Positions 50,156 to 62,510 of a stretch of DNA of 64,000 nt are shown in pieces (positions within the stretch are counted from its first letter, which is position 1; each line of letters begins with the position of its first letter). The position numbers and the translations under genes were made by a program. The notes below the pieces were generated by a model. It searched no databases and was not told the origin of the DNA. It saw nothing but the letters and a program-made list of their open reading frames with translations. This stretch comes from Brasenia schreberi (taxonomy: Eukaryota > Streptophyta > Magnoliopsida > Nymphaeales > Cabombaceae): assembly GCA_036023115.1 (NCBI GenBank), contig JAYKKT010000055.1, positions 10,068,001 through 10,132,000 on the forward strand, written 5' to 3'.

Positions 50156-50327
50156 TTGCATTTCTTTGAGGCACATGGAATCTGGGAGTTAGATTCCATT
50201 GACGTGATCTCTTTCTTGTTATACTCCTGTTGTCTTTCATGGTTCTCACTGCGAAGTTACCAATTGCCTGCATCTTGGTTTGTATAAGCGCCGTGATTAA
50301 TGTAAAGAGAACCCATTATCTACTGCA
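50156..50327 (+). other. 3' untranslated region of the SMP-domain gene
   Basis: It follows the TAG at 50153-50155. A degenerate polyadenylation signal (AATGTAAAG, about 50300) lies before a T-rich stretch. The exact cleavage site cannot be read from sequence. Confidence 0.4.
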
Positions 50328-50455
50328 ATTTTTTTAATTTTCCTGGTTGCCACAGGGAGACCGAAGTCAGATATGTACGCTCCAGGAATCGAATTCATTA
50401 CCCGTGTCTTGTCAGTCGAGAGCTCTGCCAGGTGAACTAACGCTCTGTGCGTTTA
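50328..50455 (-). mobile_element. tRNA-derived SINE-like sequence
   Basis: On the minus strand an A-box-like TAGTTCACCTGGCAGAG is followed ~35 bases later by a B-box-like GAATTCGATTCCTGG, then a short body and an A-rich tail (AAAATTAAAAAAATT) at 50328-50345. This is the layout of plant tRNA-derived SINEs driven by an internal RNA polymerase III promoter. The cloverleaf is too imperfect for a working tRNA. Target duplications were not resolved. Confidence 0.5.
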
Positions 50456-51544
50456 TCTATTTCAGTTGATGGAAGAAGGGAATATAGCAGCTTAATTCTG
50501 TGAACAAGGCACCACCTAAATACAACAGACTACATGCAAACGAAACCATATCAATCCAGCGGTTTTGGCTTCACCCTAACCCACTTTGATATTCCAACAA
50601 TTTATGCACCCAACACAGCCTGGACCTGGTCCAGCTTCTTATTTGGGTAGGCTCGGGCAGCCTTAATCTTTTTACAGAAAAGATCCTTCAAACCTTTATG
50701 CCCTTATCTACATGCCTAGCCAATTCAAGCTTCAAAATTTCCCAATTAGCTGCTATGTTCGGAATCGGAGATTGATTTGGACCCAAGGGTCCTCCTTTTA
50801 GCACTTCCCTCGTATCGGTTTAACTCATGTGAAAGGATGAGCACAATTCGGTTAAAACTGATTATTTCCCGAGCAAAGTTTTCATTTTGGTCCGGCCTAG
50901 AATTGGTTAATCCATTTCGGTTCCCCATCGATGTGTATATATAGACACACACGTGTATTTTATGCAGTGTAACTAAAGGTGTCTGTTTACCAAACGACAT
51001 CAGTTGAATTCAGTCAGTATTACGATGTCGAATCTCAGGATGTAGCACATAAAGTTTTGACTCAGTTTTCAGCACGCTAATTGAACAACGTATGTGGCGC
51101 TTTGAGCTTGTCAAAGTCGAATTTCGACATTCAACAAAATTAGCAAAACCTTGAATCTTGTTCTGGGATTCGGTAAATCTAGGGAAATGCCATTTGGCAA
51201 GAACCATGTTGTTATCATCTCTAATCCTGACACTCTACATGTGATAGAGAATTGAATTTCCACGCTTTATTCAGTATATGTAGTTTATACACGACGGACA
51301 GCAGTACCCAAAACAGAAAAACTAAATAGACATTTCAGTTTCTGGGCACCAAGTCGACCAAATCCTGTCATTTGGCATGTACACAACTAAATTTCTTCTT
51401 CTCTGCTCAAACTTTTACAAGAAGGAATGTGTGTGTGATTGAGTCTTATTTACTACTATTGTGTTCACTCATGCCCATCTATTACTAACAATAAGAGTGT
51501 TTTATAATTTTTTAAATATTATACATATAATTATTACAAATCTC
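50456..51544. other. Intergenic, no gene recognised
   Basis: This is unannotated 3' flank of the host gene with short chance frames only. Its last part (51480-51544) is the left half of a sequence duplicated at about 54960-55030, on the other side of the RTE insertion. Confidence 0.4.
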
Positions 51545-51563
51545 AATCTTGAGATCGAATGCA
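51545..51563. repeat. Target-site duplication, left, of RTE copy D
   Basis: AATCTTGAGATCGAATGCA recurs exactly at 54826-54844. One further shared A makes the length 19 or 20 bp. Confidence 0.9.
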
Positions 51564-51564
51564 A

Positions 51565-54500
51565 CAACAACAACAACTAGCCTTTTCCCACACTAGACGG
51601 GGTCGGCTACATGGATTCTTTGTTTCCACAGATCCCTATCGTGTGCCATGTTAGCAGTTAACTCCCAATAAGCTAGATCATTCTTTATTGTTTCTTTCCA
51701 ACACTTTTGTGGTCGTCCTCTACCTCTTTTAATACTTTCCAAAATTAGTTTTTCTAACCTTCTTACAAGTTCTTCTTTTGATCTTTTTTCTATATGTCCA
51801 AACCATCTTAAACGATGTTCTCTCATTTTATCCTCTATTGGTGCCACTCCTAATTTGTTTCTAATAACCTCATTATGTATACAGTCTTTTCTTGTATGAC
51901 CACTCATCCATCTCAACATCTTCATTTCTGTCACAGATATCTTTTGTACATGTTGATGATTAACTGCCCAACACTCAGAACCATAAAACGTGGCAGGCCT
52001 AATTGCTGCTCTATAATATTTACCTTTTAACTTTAATGGTATCTTCTTATCACAAAGAATACCTGATGCTCCTCTCCATTTTAACCAACCAGCATTAATT
52101 CTATGTGTAACATCTCCATCAATTCTTCCATCACTCTGAAAAATTGACCCCAGGTATTTAAAACTTTCCTTTTGGGGAATGCAATGTGTGCCAATTTTAA
52201 TTTCCATGTCCTCTGAAGTAACCAAATGATCAAACTTACATTCCATATATTCTGTCTTTGTTCTACTAAGTCGGAGGCCTTTGCTTTCTAATGTTTCTCT
52301 CCATAGTTCCAATTTTCTATTAACTTTTTCCTTAGACTCCTCCACTAATACAATGTCATCTCCAAATAACATACACCAAGGTACTTCATCTTGATCATCC
52401 ATCACCATTATAAATAAGTATGAACTTAAAGTTGATCCTTGATGTAACCCAATATTAACTTCAAAAAAGTCTGTCGTTCCTTCATGAGTCCTCACACATA
52501 TTTTTGCACCATCATACATGTCTCTTATAAGGTTAATATATGTCAATGGGATACCTCTTTTTTCCAAAGTTCTTCAAAGAACCTCCCTCGGTACCCTATC
52601 ATAAGCTTTTTCTACATCAATAAATATCATGTGAAGGTCTTTCTTTTTTGCTCTAAAATGTTCCATAAGACGTCTTAAAAGGTGAATCGCTTCAATAGTA
52701 GATCTGCCTGACATGAATCCAAATTGGTTCTCTGTTGTACTTGATACTTGTCTTAACCTACGTTCGATAATTCTTTCTCATAATTTTATAGTATGACTCA
52801 TTAACTTGATACCTCGATAATTCGCACAATTTTGAATGTCTCCCTTGTTCTTATATATGAGTATAAGTGTACTTGCTCTCCATTCCTCGGGTATCTTTTG
52901 GTTTTTCTATATTTCATTAAATAGTCTTGTGAGCCAAGTGATTCCTATTTCTCCTAGTATTTTCCAAACTTCTATAGGAATATTATCTGGTCCTACCGAT
53001 TTACCACTCTTCATATGTTTAAGAGCCTCTTTGATTCATTCTTTTGAATACGTTGGTAGAAATTGTGGTTTATATACTTTTTTGACTTGGCTAAATCTCC
53101 TAAACTAATACTAACATCTTTATTTTCATTAAAAAGATTATAAAAATAGTTTTTTCATCTATTTCTTATATCATCATTTGCCACTAGAATTTTTTCATCC
53201 TCGTCTTTTATGCATCTAACATAATTAATATCTTTAGTTTTCTTATCTATAGCCCTAGCTATCCTAAAAATATCTCTTTCACCCTCTTTTGAGTTGAGTT
53301 TTTTATATAAGTCATCCCAAATCTTAGCTTTTGCTTCACTAACGGCCTTTTTCGCTTCCTTCTTTGCTTTCTTATAAGTTTCTAAAGTTTCACTAGTTTT
53401 CTTGGCATAATGTAATTAGTAACGTGCCCTCTTTGCCTTGATTTTATTTTGTACTACTTCACTCCACCACCAAGCTTCTTTTTGTGCCGGTACACCTCCC
53501 TTAGATACCCCTAACACATCTTTCGCCACTTTCCTAATATATATAGCTATATCGTTCCACATATCACAAGATGTGCCAACATAATTCCAAACATCTCCTT
53601 GAAGGACTTTCTGTTTAAATATATCTTCTTTCTCGCTTTTGAGGTTCCACCATTTAGTCCGAATAGCTCGATGCACTCTTTTCTTCTTTGTCCATTTTTT
53701 TATTTGTAAATCCATAACTAAAAGTCGATGTTGGGTGGTTAAGCTTTCTCCTGGAATTACCTTACAATCTTTCCAACACGCTCTATCTTTTTTTCTACAA
53801 ATAAACTAATCAATTTGTGTTTGTGATAAGCCACTCTTATAAGTAATTAAATGTTCATCTCGTTTTTTCAAGATTGTATTGACTATAAAGAGATCAAATG
53901 CCACAGCAAAATTTAAATCGCCCTACCTTCTTCGTTTATATCCCCAAAACCAAAGTTTCCATGAATCCCTTGATATCCTAATGCCTCTTTACCAACATGT
54001 CCATTTAAATCTCCTCCTAAACAAATCATCTCCCTTTGTGGAATCTTTTGAAACACCTTATCTAACTCTTCCAAAAAAACTGTCTTTATACTATCTTCTA
54101 GTCCTACTTGAGGTGCGTAAGCACAAACTATATTCAAAACATCTGCTCCTAACACTAATTTCAACGTCATGATTCGGTCACCATATCGTTATATGTCTAC
54201 TACACTCTCCTTTAAATCTTTATTTATGATAATACCAACTCCGTTTCGAGCATTTTCTTTACCTGAGTACCATAATTTAAAACCTGTATCCTCTATCTCC
54301 TTTGCTTTTTCTCCAACCCATTTTGTCTCTTGTAAATATAGAATATGAATCTTTCTCCGAATCATAGTATCTACCACCTCCATTAGCTTACCAAATAATG
54401 TTCCGATATTCCAAGAACCAATACGAATCTTATTATCTAGGACTAGCTTCCTTACCCCCCGCATCGGTCCATAATCAAAATGCGGAGACCCTCTCTGAAA

Positions 54501-54825
54501 ATTTTTCACTACATTCAGGTGGCAATATAGCGGAACTAACTTCTTTACCCACACCCGTCCATGATGTGGGAACCCTCTCTGCAATTGATTCACTACATTC
54601 GGGCGAAAATGTAGTGGCCCTTGCTTACTTCTTACTGCATTCGGGCTCTGCAGTACGTCGCTAGGTGAGGATGCCCCAAAGCAATGCTCATAATTTTTGT
54701 AATCCATGTTATAAAAATCCGACAAAGTTTTACGCTGGTTGTCGGAAGCCTAACACAACCCTCTTCTTTTATCCGGGCTTGGGACCGGCAATGCAAGGGT
54801 GATCCCTTACATGGGTGGAGTTTGT
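51565..54825 (-). mobile_element. RTE-type non-LTR retrotransposon, copy D, full length
   Basis: About 3.26 kb on the minus strand. The 3' tail is (TTG)n at 51564-51577 and the 5' end is AAACTCCACCCATGTAAGGG at the right. It is flanked by a 19-20 bp target duplication. It is very similar to copy A over the whole length. It inserted downstream of the host gene in the opposite orientation. Confidence 0.85.
51593..54725 (-). pseudogene. RTE ORF (endonuclease + reverse transcriptase), copy D
   Basis: The endonuclease N-terminus is best kept here (54189-54725: [38 protein letters not shown]). It is followed by 53913-54170 ([11 protein letters not shown]), the linker 53416-53715, and the RT C-terminal half 51593-52567 ([13 protein letters not shown], then [11 protein letters not shown]). 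The palm motif has F-G-D-D where copy A has F-A-D-D. The piece ends with a basic region and [17 protein letters not shown] just before the 3' tail. Breaks: TGA at about 52780 (shared with copy A), TGA near 52575 (shared with B and C), a 14-base loss near 52393 and frameshifts in the linker. Confidence 0.8.
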
Positions 54826-54844
54826 AATCTTGAGATCGAATGCA
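54826..54844. repeat. Target-site duplication, right, of RTE copy D
   Basis: An exact repeat of 51545-51563. Confidence 0.9.
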
Positions 54845-55124
54845 AGCTATAAAAATACTTTTTGATTTTTTATGATAACCATTCATGATGAAGTGACTGT
54901 AATTTGTAAAGACACGATAAGCTTATAAAACAACAAACATATGATATATATATAGTAGCATTGTGATAAAGGTATCCTTCATCAGTTTTTAAATGTTGTA
55001 TGTGTATATATAAATCCCAACCTTCTCATTGAGTGCAAGTTATAAAAGTACTTTTTGCTTTTTTATAACAACGATTCGACAACAAAGTGATTATAATTAA
55101 AGATGAAGTGACAAACATATATCA

Positions 55125-55175
<51 letters not shown>
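54845..55175. repeat. Imperfect direct duplication with a (TA)n microsatellite
   Basis: Sequence at 54845-54910 (gctataaaaatactttttg, then a tataa/aaccatt stretch) recurs at about 55040-55100 (gttataaaagtactttttgc). The part before the RTE (51500-51560) recurs at 54975-55035. The second unit ends in ~22 TA dinucleotides at 55130-55175, whose open frames are meaningless. Confidence 0.65.
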
Positions 55176-55177
<2 letters not shown>

Positions 55178-55185
55178 CAAAACTT

Positions 55186-55858
55186 CTATGCACATGCATG
55201 ACTGCTGTTTATGTATATTTTGTCCAAATGACAATGTATGTTGGTAAATTAAATTATTATTTAGATTAGACATGACCGCCCACCGGTTCAAACCAAAATA
55301 GAGTTGGCACTCGAACCGGTTGTGAAAAGGTTGAATTTAAATCAAATGGGGGGGCGCCTTGTCAGCCTGACAGGAAAAACATTCACTGTGTGCTTTACAA
55401 GAAGTTCAAAGGGTAGCCCAGGGCAGTTAGATGCTATAATGGCTGTCATGAATTATAATGAAAATACTGCTTGTAAAGATAGTGCCGTAAGTGTCGACCG
55501 TGAATTGAATCGGCACCCTACATGCTACAATGAACCCCATTATATTGATGGGTGTCAAGTGCTGTTTAGCAGTTCTTATCTGTCAGTCTCATAAATGGTG
55601 GTGTAGTGTGCTCCGTAAAAAAAAACTTTCTTTCAACCTCATTGAACCTTGCGTTGTGCATCGAGTTGGCAGCCTGCCTTCTTTTTCAAGTTAATATATT
55701 ATATAATCATTAGTTATAACATATAATCGTTATATTATATAATGATACTAATTATTTAACTCAGTGGTCCCAAAACCGTAGCCGGAACCGCTCAGTGGAT
55801 TATGTGTTGAGTGCAGAACCAATAGAAATAGAAGTGGAATAAGATAGCGAAAGCGCCA
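55186..55858. other. No gene recognised
   Basis: The + frame at 55304-55594 (96 residues) has no recognisable domain, membrane segment or signal. No repeat ends were seen. Confidence 0.35.
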
Positions 55859-55924
55859 GTGAGAGTGAGAGTGAGAGTGGTGGTTAACCGGAGTGAGGAA
55901 AACAATAGCGTACCGAGAGGTGAG

Positions 55925-56041
55925 ATGTCAAGCTCATCGAAGGGGCCAAGACGGATAGAGGATGAGGAAGAAGAAACAATCCAATTCGGTGATCAGGATA
56001 TCGAAGAAGGATTGAGCTTGTGCACTAAAAGCAAAGCTTGA
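55925..56041 (+). CDS. Short acidic ORF, possible truncated 5' exon
   Basis: From the ATG at 55925 the frame reads a Ser-rich start, then RRIEDEEEETIQFGDQDIEE and GLSLCTKSKA before a stop. Acidic N-termini of this sort precede DUF4283-type proteins encoded by LINE ORF1 and related plant genes, but no DUF4283 core follows. A Ty1/copia remnant on the other strand begins soon after. It may be a truncated exon or a gene fragment; I do not recognise it. Confidence 0.2.
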   Translation: MSSSSKGPRRIEDEEEETIQFGDQDIEEGLSLCTKSKA

Positions 56042-56359
56042 TGGAGAGACTTCTCAAGACTTGGCTTTCAGGTAGGATGGAGAATGCTTTCTTTTAACAT
56101 TTGGGGACAACCTAGGGGGTTTAGTGTTCATTCTTCTTCTTTTTTTGATATGTAAGATGGGGTTAGGCAGACCCCAACCAGGTATACCAAAAGGATATAC
56201 ATAAGAGATTTATGATACTTTCATACTAAAAAGACAAACAACTTGGGTACTCTCGGTTCTGCACTTGGAGAAGTGGGAGAAGGGTACCCAAACAAAAAGG
56301 AGAAAAAAACCCTTTACTTTGATATCTACTCACAAGACTAACAAGAAAACTGATATTAG

Positions 56360-57806
56360 GTCTCGTACACAATATAGCATACATCAAGCTACCCACACTT
56401 GTGCATAAGGAACATTAGGCTTATCATGTCCTTCACCGTGGCAATCAGCCTTACTCAATTTGATCCCTTTCGCAAAAGGTGTAGATGCAGACTTGCATTC
56501 ACCTATTTTAAACTTCTTGAGAATATAATCAATATATCTCTCTTGACTTAGGCATAGAAGTTTAGATTCTCCATATCGAGAAATCTTTATACCTAAGATA
56601 TAGGATGTTTCTCCTATATCCTTCATTTCAAATCTTGAGTTTAACCAAGACTTTGTTTGACAATCATCTGTCATTTCTAGTAACAATATATCATCTACAT
56701 ACAATGATAAGAAGACAAAGTGGCTCTCACGATTCCGGACATATACACAATGGTCAAGTCATTCGCCACAAACCCAAGTTCAATAATGACATTTTAAAAA
56801 GTGAAATACCATTGACGATGTGACTATTTAAGGCTATATAAGGATTTTTCAACCTATATACTTTATCTTCTTGGCCTTCAACTCTATATCCTTAAGGTTG
56901 TTGCATATATATGATTTCATCTAAATTTTCATTTAAAAAAGTAATTTTTACATCTAATTGATTTAAGTCCAAATCATAATTGTTAATATCTCCAAGATTA
57001 TTCTTATCGATGCAAATTTTGTAGTAGGAGAATATATCTCAACATATTTTATCCACTCCTTTTGCGAAAAGCCCTTTCCAACCAACCTCACTTTAAATGT
57101 GTCGATTGTTCCATCAACCTTATATTCCTTTTTGATAATCCATTTACAACCTATAACTTTCCTTCTTCTTCGCAAATAAGTCAATTCTCAGACTTGGTTT
57201 TTCTCAATTGATTAAATTTCTTCATCTATGGTCTTTTCACAGTTTGAAGATTAAGATGAGTCCATAGCCTACTAATATGTTAAATTATCAGTCAACTCCT
57301 ACCGAATTATACACTTTCTCTACAAGATATGTGTCATAATCTTTAAGTAGGACGGTGTGACCCTAGGTCTTTTGTGTCTACTTAAAGTTTCAGTTTGATC
57401 ATGAATATCATCTATAGGTTTAAATGATGATTAATCTAGATCTACTAAATTGTCAACATACTCATCATCATTCTCAAGAACATCACTCTTAGTATCCTCT
57501 AAGAATTTAGCATCATTGCCTTTTGTCAGTCTATGGTCCTTATTATAAAACCGATATCATTCAGATCTTTTAGGATATCCAATAAATATACATCTCAAGG
57601 ACCTACTACCTAACTTATCTGTAGACTAATCAAGGATCTTTATATAAGCGATAGATCTGTACCACTGGAGATGATCTAGGTTTGGTTTTCTTCTAAACAA
57701 CACTTTATATGGTGTAGAGAATATAGTTTTACATGATACACAATTGTAAGTACCGCTTTTCATCAAAATGCCCATCGTAGAGAAGCATTTATTAGCATAG
57801 TGTAGA
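56360..57806 (-). mobile_element. Ty1/copia retrotransposon remnant
   Basis: Read on the minus strand: an integrase C-terminal piece (57626-57856, TPYKVLFRRKPNLDHLQW), then the RT start (56963-57184, GCKWIIKKEYKVDGTID, VGKGFSQKE), then the RT palm and thumb (56384-56704, MYVDDILLLEMTDD, ILGIKISR, LSQERYIDYILKKF). The order integrase before RT is diagnostic of Ty1/copia. Gag, protease, RNase H and LTRs were not found. The integrase end is cut by gypsy element 2 at ~57807. Confidence 0.8.
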
Positions 57807-58031
57807 TGTGAAAATTTACTCCAAAGTCTATGTAGAGACTTGAAATAAGCTTTCACACACTACATTGTGCACGAGCGTTCTAACTAGTTTTACTTAAACT
57901 AGCAAAGTTGTATTTTCTAACTTTAACGGCGATTATGGGGAAGTGAAATCTTTTCGACTTAGGCTTTCTTGAACCGACACTCAAGGGTTAACCTAGACAC
58001 TTTGAAAATCTTTTTATGGTGTTTATGATGC
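57807..58031 (-). repeat. Collapsed 3' LTR of gypsy element 2
   Basis: Only ~225 bp remain. The first ~190 match the left end of the element 1 LTR (7683-7890), and the last ~30 match its other end (10765-10795), immediately followed by the polypurine tract. About 2.9 kb of the LTR interior, including U3 and the TATA box, is missing. Confidence 0.65.
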
Positions 58032-58042
58032 CCCTCTTTGGC

Positions 58043-59189
58043 ATTAAATAAATTTATTTGGATAATGACAAAGAAGAAAACATCCCTTTTGATTTTTATT
58101 CCCAAAACTTGACTTGAGAGTATGGATCTTTTCTTCATTTTAAAGCATCCATTTTCTCATATTTTCCTTAAGGAGGGGATCTTAGCCAAAAGGGGACTTA
58201 ATTTAAACGAAGCACTAGTCCTAAGATGATTATGCATGGACGACTTCTTGATGCATGGATGGAATGTGAGGTGAGTGAAGTGTGTGCCTAGAGACCCATA
58301 CATGAGACTTATGAGCTTGGGACTAAACCTATGAAGGCCAGCTGCCCCAAGCAAGATGACTCCTATATTGCTTTCTTTGATGTTTTGGATTTTCAAATTT
58401 CCTTTTAAAAAGGGAACCCCTTTTTGTTCCTATCAAAGAGGACTTCCAATTTCTTACATTTCCCCTTACTCAGGTTTTAATACCCACTACTTAGCAGAGG
58501 TTTTGTAAAAAATTTTGACTTATATTTCAAAATTCAGTTTCTCACACAACAAAATCTAATTATCAAACAAACTGAAATCCAAATAAGTAGGTCATATTCC
58601 TACTATGGGATTTTAATGGAAAACCTTTCTCCATTAGGATAAGTTATGGGAGATTTGGGAAAGAGTTACCACGGTCCCTTCTGAAGCGTCCCGTGGTTTA
58701 AGGCCAAGAGAATTTTGATGAAAAATTTGCTTTTTCTGAGCTTTGGCTTTTCTTTTTCTTTTTCTTTCAAAGGGAACCTTTTTTTTGAAGATTTTTTTCT
58801 TTCTCTTTTGTTTTCTTTTTCTTTTTGGAAGACCTCTATATTGGAAGTTTTTGTTTTCTTTCTTTTCTTTTGATTTTGCCAAATTATTTTTGGGAGAAAT
58901 GAAGTGGAGGAAAACTCATCCCTTTGGATACTCAATTCAACCAAGTATATCTCATTTCTTAATAGTACCTATTTTTTGAAAATATTTTACTATTTTGAAC
59001 TAGGCCTCATTTTGTAAGCCAAAGATTTTTGAAATGGTGCCAAATGGTTTTAAAAACTCTATTTTTCACGAAGCATCAATTCCCTAATTCGGGGTCACAG
59101 TTTATTTTGATCATCTTTTCAAGAAATTCAAAGGAAATCCATTTTTAAAAGCTTTTCAAGAGAACTTAAACTAGACCCTAAACATAATA
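58043..59189. other. Non-coding 3' spacer of gypsy element 2
   Basis: It is the counterpart of 10807-11984. The Lys/Phe-rich open frames on both strands at 58634-58979 come from T-rich/A-rich low complexity and are not conserved in element 1. Confidence 0.5.
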
Positions 59190-60317
59190 TTTTTTCACGT
59201 ATTGGACATTTATATGGTCTGCTAAATTTCTTCCCTCAACATCGATTAACCAATATGCATTATTTGTGGTTGCCCATCTTACAACATAGGGACCATCTCA
59301 CTTAGGCCACCACTTACCAAGTGAATGTGGGTCACGATGGTGGATGGTTTTCAAGACAAGGTCTCCCACTTTGAAGTGGCAAGATTTCATATGTTTTTTA
59401 TAATGTCGGGCTATCCTTTGTTGGTATGTATGTGCATGATCCATGACAATGATCCTTTTCTCATCAAGCTCAGCCATCCTAGCTTGTTGTGGGGTCTCTA
59501 TGGGCAAATTGAGTGTAAGAGATGTATGAAATGAATGTAATTTGGTATGAATGGGAAAAATGACATTTGTACCATAGACCAACTCGAATGGTGTGGCATT
59601 TGTGGGTGTATGGATGAAAGTCCTATAAGCCCATAAGGCCTCATCTAGCTTCTCATGCCATGCCCTATCCTTTTCTAAAGTTTTCTCAATGATGCTTATG
59701 AGGGTTTTGTTTATGGCCTCGGCTTGACTGTTGCCTTGAGAGTAGTAAGGTGATGAGAAGTTTTGAGTAATGTCATAGGTATTATATAACTTTTCTACCT
59801 TCTCATTCTTGAATGGGGTACCATTATCCGACACTAGGTCTCTTGGAACTCCAAATCGATCCAAGATATTTCTCTTAATGAATGCCACTATATGTTGTCC
59901 TTGGACATTAGTCAAGGAGGTAGCTTCAACCCATTTAGAAAAATATTCAGTGGCTCCTAAAATAAACCTATGTCCATTTGATGCAGTAGGTGAGATTGAT
60001 TCAATGATATCAAATGCCCACATGGTAAAGGGTCATGGACTCACGATGGAATGCAACGTGGATGATGAAATATGAATGACATTTTCATGCACTTGACATT
60101 GATGACACTTCCTAACATGATCATGACAATCTTGCTTCAACGTGGACAAAAAATAACCCGCTCTAAGTATTTTCATAGCCATCATATTTGCATTGACATG
60201 ATCCCCACATTTCCCATCGTGGAACTCATGCATAATGGTCCTAACCTCATCAAGATCGACACATCTCAACAAGATGCCGGTAAAGCTCTTTTTATAAAGA
60301 ACTCCTCTCAAAATCAC
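59190..60317 (-). pseudogene. Integrase, gypsy element 2
   Basis: The zinc-binding N-terminus (60033-60317) has HEFHDGKCGDH and CHDHVRKCHQCQ. After one TGA (replacing Trp in SPWPFTM, compare element 1) the core follows: 59298-60023 with MWAFDIIESI (first Asp), VSDNGTPF (second Asp) and QGNSQAEAINKTL (Glu). A C-terminal part has HFKVGDLVLKTI. One more TGA after GKWWPK, then DGPYVV, leads to the end at ~59190. All three catalytic acids are present; two nonsense changes disable it. Confidence 0.85.
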
Positions 60318-60387
60318 ATATCGGGCTGAAATTTTTTGAATAAAGCCTTATCTTTAAATGAAACAAATTTAAAAAATCCTCCATTTT

Positions 60388-61077
60388 TTAAAAAGTTTTT
60401 AATATCTTAAAACCAATGTTTTCATTTGGATTTTGGTCATTTTGGCAAATCTCTAAATCATGGGTGGATAGAGTGGGTAAATGGAGGATCTCTAAGGATC
60501 GAGTTCCCATAATAGGGTTGATTCTTAGAGATGATCCTAAAGAGGAGAGAGTGTCCGCTATAGTGTTGTCCTCTCTACCTATATGAGTGAGTGTGCATGA
60601 TTTGAAAAAATCAACCAACTGGGTGGCCAATTCGTGATATGGAATGAGTTTTTCATTTTTGACTTGCCAAATCTTCGAAACTTGGTTTACAAAAAGCATG
60701 GAATCTCCAAAGACTTCAATACATGATGCTTCTAGAATTTTTAAAACTTTTAGGCCTTGTATGAGTGCCTCATATTCAACCATATTATTTGAACATGGAA
60801 AATCTATATGGAACGCCATTGGTATTTATCCCTTCTCAGGGGATATGAGAATGACTCCCACACCTTCCCCTTGTTGATTCTTTGCCCCATCAAAGTACAT
60901 TTTCCATACTTGATCTTCATTACAACAATTTGATAAAACATGGTTTTGTAATTCATTTGCAAAGATGCCTTCATCGAGCATTTTATCAAGTATAGGATAT
61001 GTGTCTTCCAGGGGTAACTCAACCACATGATTGGCTAGGGCTTGTCCCTTAATAGAGTTTTGGTGATGAAATTTCAT
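60388..61077 (-). pseudogene. Second (archaeal-type) RNase H, gypsy element 2
   Basis: The piece 60388-60819 contains NMVEYEALIQGLKVLK, VFGDSMLFVNQVS and THIGREDNTIADTLSSLG, with conserved Glu and Asp in RNase H positions. The N-terminal part (YFDGAKNQQGEGVGVILISP) is in 60826-61077, in another frame. Its position between pol RNase H and integrase is the Tat-lineage hallmark. Confidence 0.75.
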
Positions 61078-61099
61078 ATCGTACTACATTAAGAGGAGT

Positions 61100-62510
61100 T
61101 GTCATTTACCTATCCTACCCATTAGGATAGGTTTTTCAAAGAGGTGCTTGATAGGATTAAGTTTAGACACTATCCAAATTTCATGATCTAGAAAATAATG
61201 TCTAAACTTTTGGCAAGCTCATACCAAGGCCAAGCACATTTTCTCATTAGCTTGATAATTTCTTTCATATGCCAATAGAGTTTTCGAAATGTAGTAAATA
61301 GCATACTCCTTACGACTGTCATCCTCATATTGAGCAAGTAAAGCACCCAATGCATTCGTATGAATGGAAATATAAAGCAATAAAGGTTTTTCTTGCTTTG
61401 GAGGTTTTAAAATTAGAGGATTTACCAAATAAGTTTTCAATCTTTCAAAAGTTTTTTGGTAATCGAAATCCCAATCAAATTTAACCCCTTTTCTCAAAAG
61501 TCTATTGAAAGGTTTACATCTTTTTTCTAATTGGAGATGAATCTCCTAATTGCTTGGAGTCGACCTTAGAGGCTTTGGATCTGGGTCAAGTTGGAGGGTG
61601 GAGGCATATCTATGATGGCTCGACACTTAGAGGGGTCAATCTCTATGCCCCTTTTGCTAACCATGAACCTTAAGAGTTTTCTCGATTATACTCCAAAACA
61701 CATTTTTGAGGGTCTAATTTTACTTTATAAAGCCTAAGTCTTTCTAAAACTTTTTGCAAAGATTCTATGTGTGTGCATCGGGTTTTTGACTTTACCAAAA
61801 GATCATCCACATACTTCTAAGAACTCATGGATTTCATCATGGAAAATAGTATTCATGGCTCTTTGGTATATGGCACCGGCACTTTTCAAACTAAAAGGCA
61901 TAACCGTGTAGTAGTATGTGCCCCAAGGTGTAGTAAAAGCAGTTTTGGTATGATCTTTTGGTGCTAGCTTGATTTGGTTATAACCCCAATAGCCATCCAT
62001 GAAAGAAAACATTTCATGATTTACAATGTTATCCACTATCAAATCAATATTTGAAAGTGGAAAATTATCTTTTGGAGTGACTTTGTTCAAATTTCTAAAA
62101 TTGATGCAAATATGAATTTTCTCATTGGATTTTCGAACTACAACAATATTTGAAAGCCATTAAGAATAAGCAATGAGTTTTATAAAACTAGCTTTTAAAA
62201 GATCTTCTAAACCCTCTTTTACTTGAGAGTGAACATCGGAATGGATTTTCCTAGGCTTTTGTTTCATGGGTTTTGCATTGGGTTCTAGAGGCAAATGATG
62301 TTCTACGATCCTAGGGTTTAATCTCGACATGTCTTCATAGGTCCATGCAAACACATCTTTATAAGATTTCAAAAATACAATGAATGATGCCTTTTCATGC
62401 TCATGCAAACAAGTACCTATTTTGACAAACTTTGGGTTAGACTCACTCCCTAGATTGATCTCTACGAAATCTCCTCCTACGAAATTTGAAAGTTTTTTCA
62501 AGTCAAGGAT
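61100..62510 (-). pseudogene. Reverse transcriptase and RNase H, gypsy element 2
   Basis: In order from the 5' end: 62160-62501 (YKDVFAWTYEDMSRLNP, VKEGLEDLLKASFI), 61803-62090 (KDNFPLSNIDLIVDN, MFSFMDGYWGYNQIKLAP, FTTPWGTYYYTVMPFSLKS), and RNase H 61219-61497 (ALGALLAQYEDDS, YISKTLLAYERNY). A 2-base deletion near 61817 shifts the frame just before the YVDD palm motif, which is still readable in the next frame. Confidence 0.85.

Noticed and set aside
50380..50450. A functional tRNA gene on the minus strand
   Set aside because: A- and B-box-like motifs are present, but acceptor, anticodon and T stems do not pair properly and an A-rich tail follows, so a SINE or relic is more likely.
54189..54725. 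A 178-residue frame that looks like a host AP-endonuclease-type gene
   Set aside because: It is the endonuclease start of RTE copy D, collinear with copies A-C and inside 19-20 bp target duplications.
55130..55175. Tyr/Ile repeat ORFs on both strands
   Set aside because: They are translations of the (TA)n microsatellite.
58634..58979. Lys-rich and Phe-rich ORFs on opposite strands
   Set aside because: They are products of A/T-rich low complexity in the gypsy 3' spacer and are not conserved in element 1.
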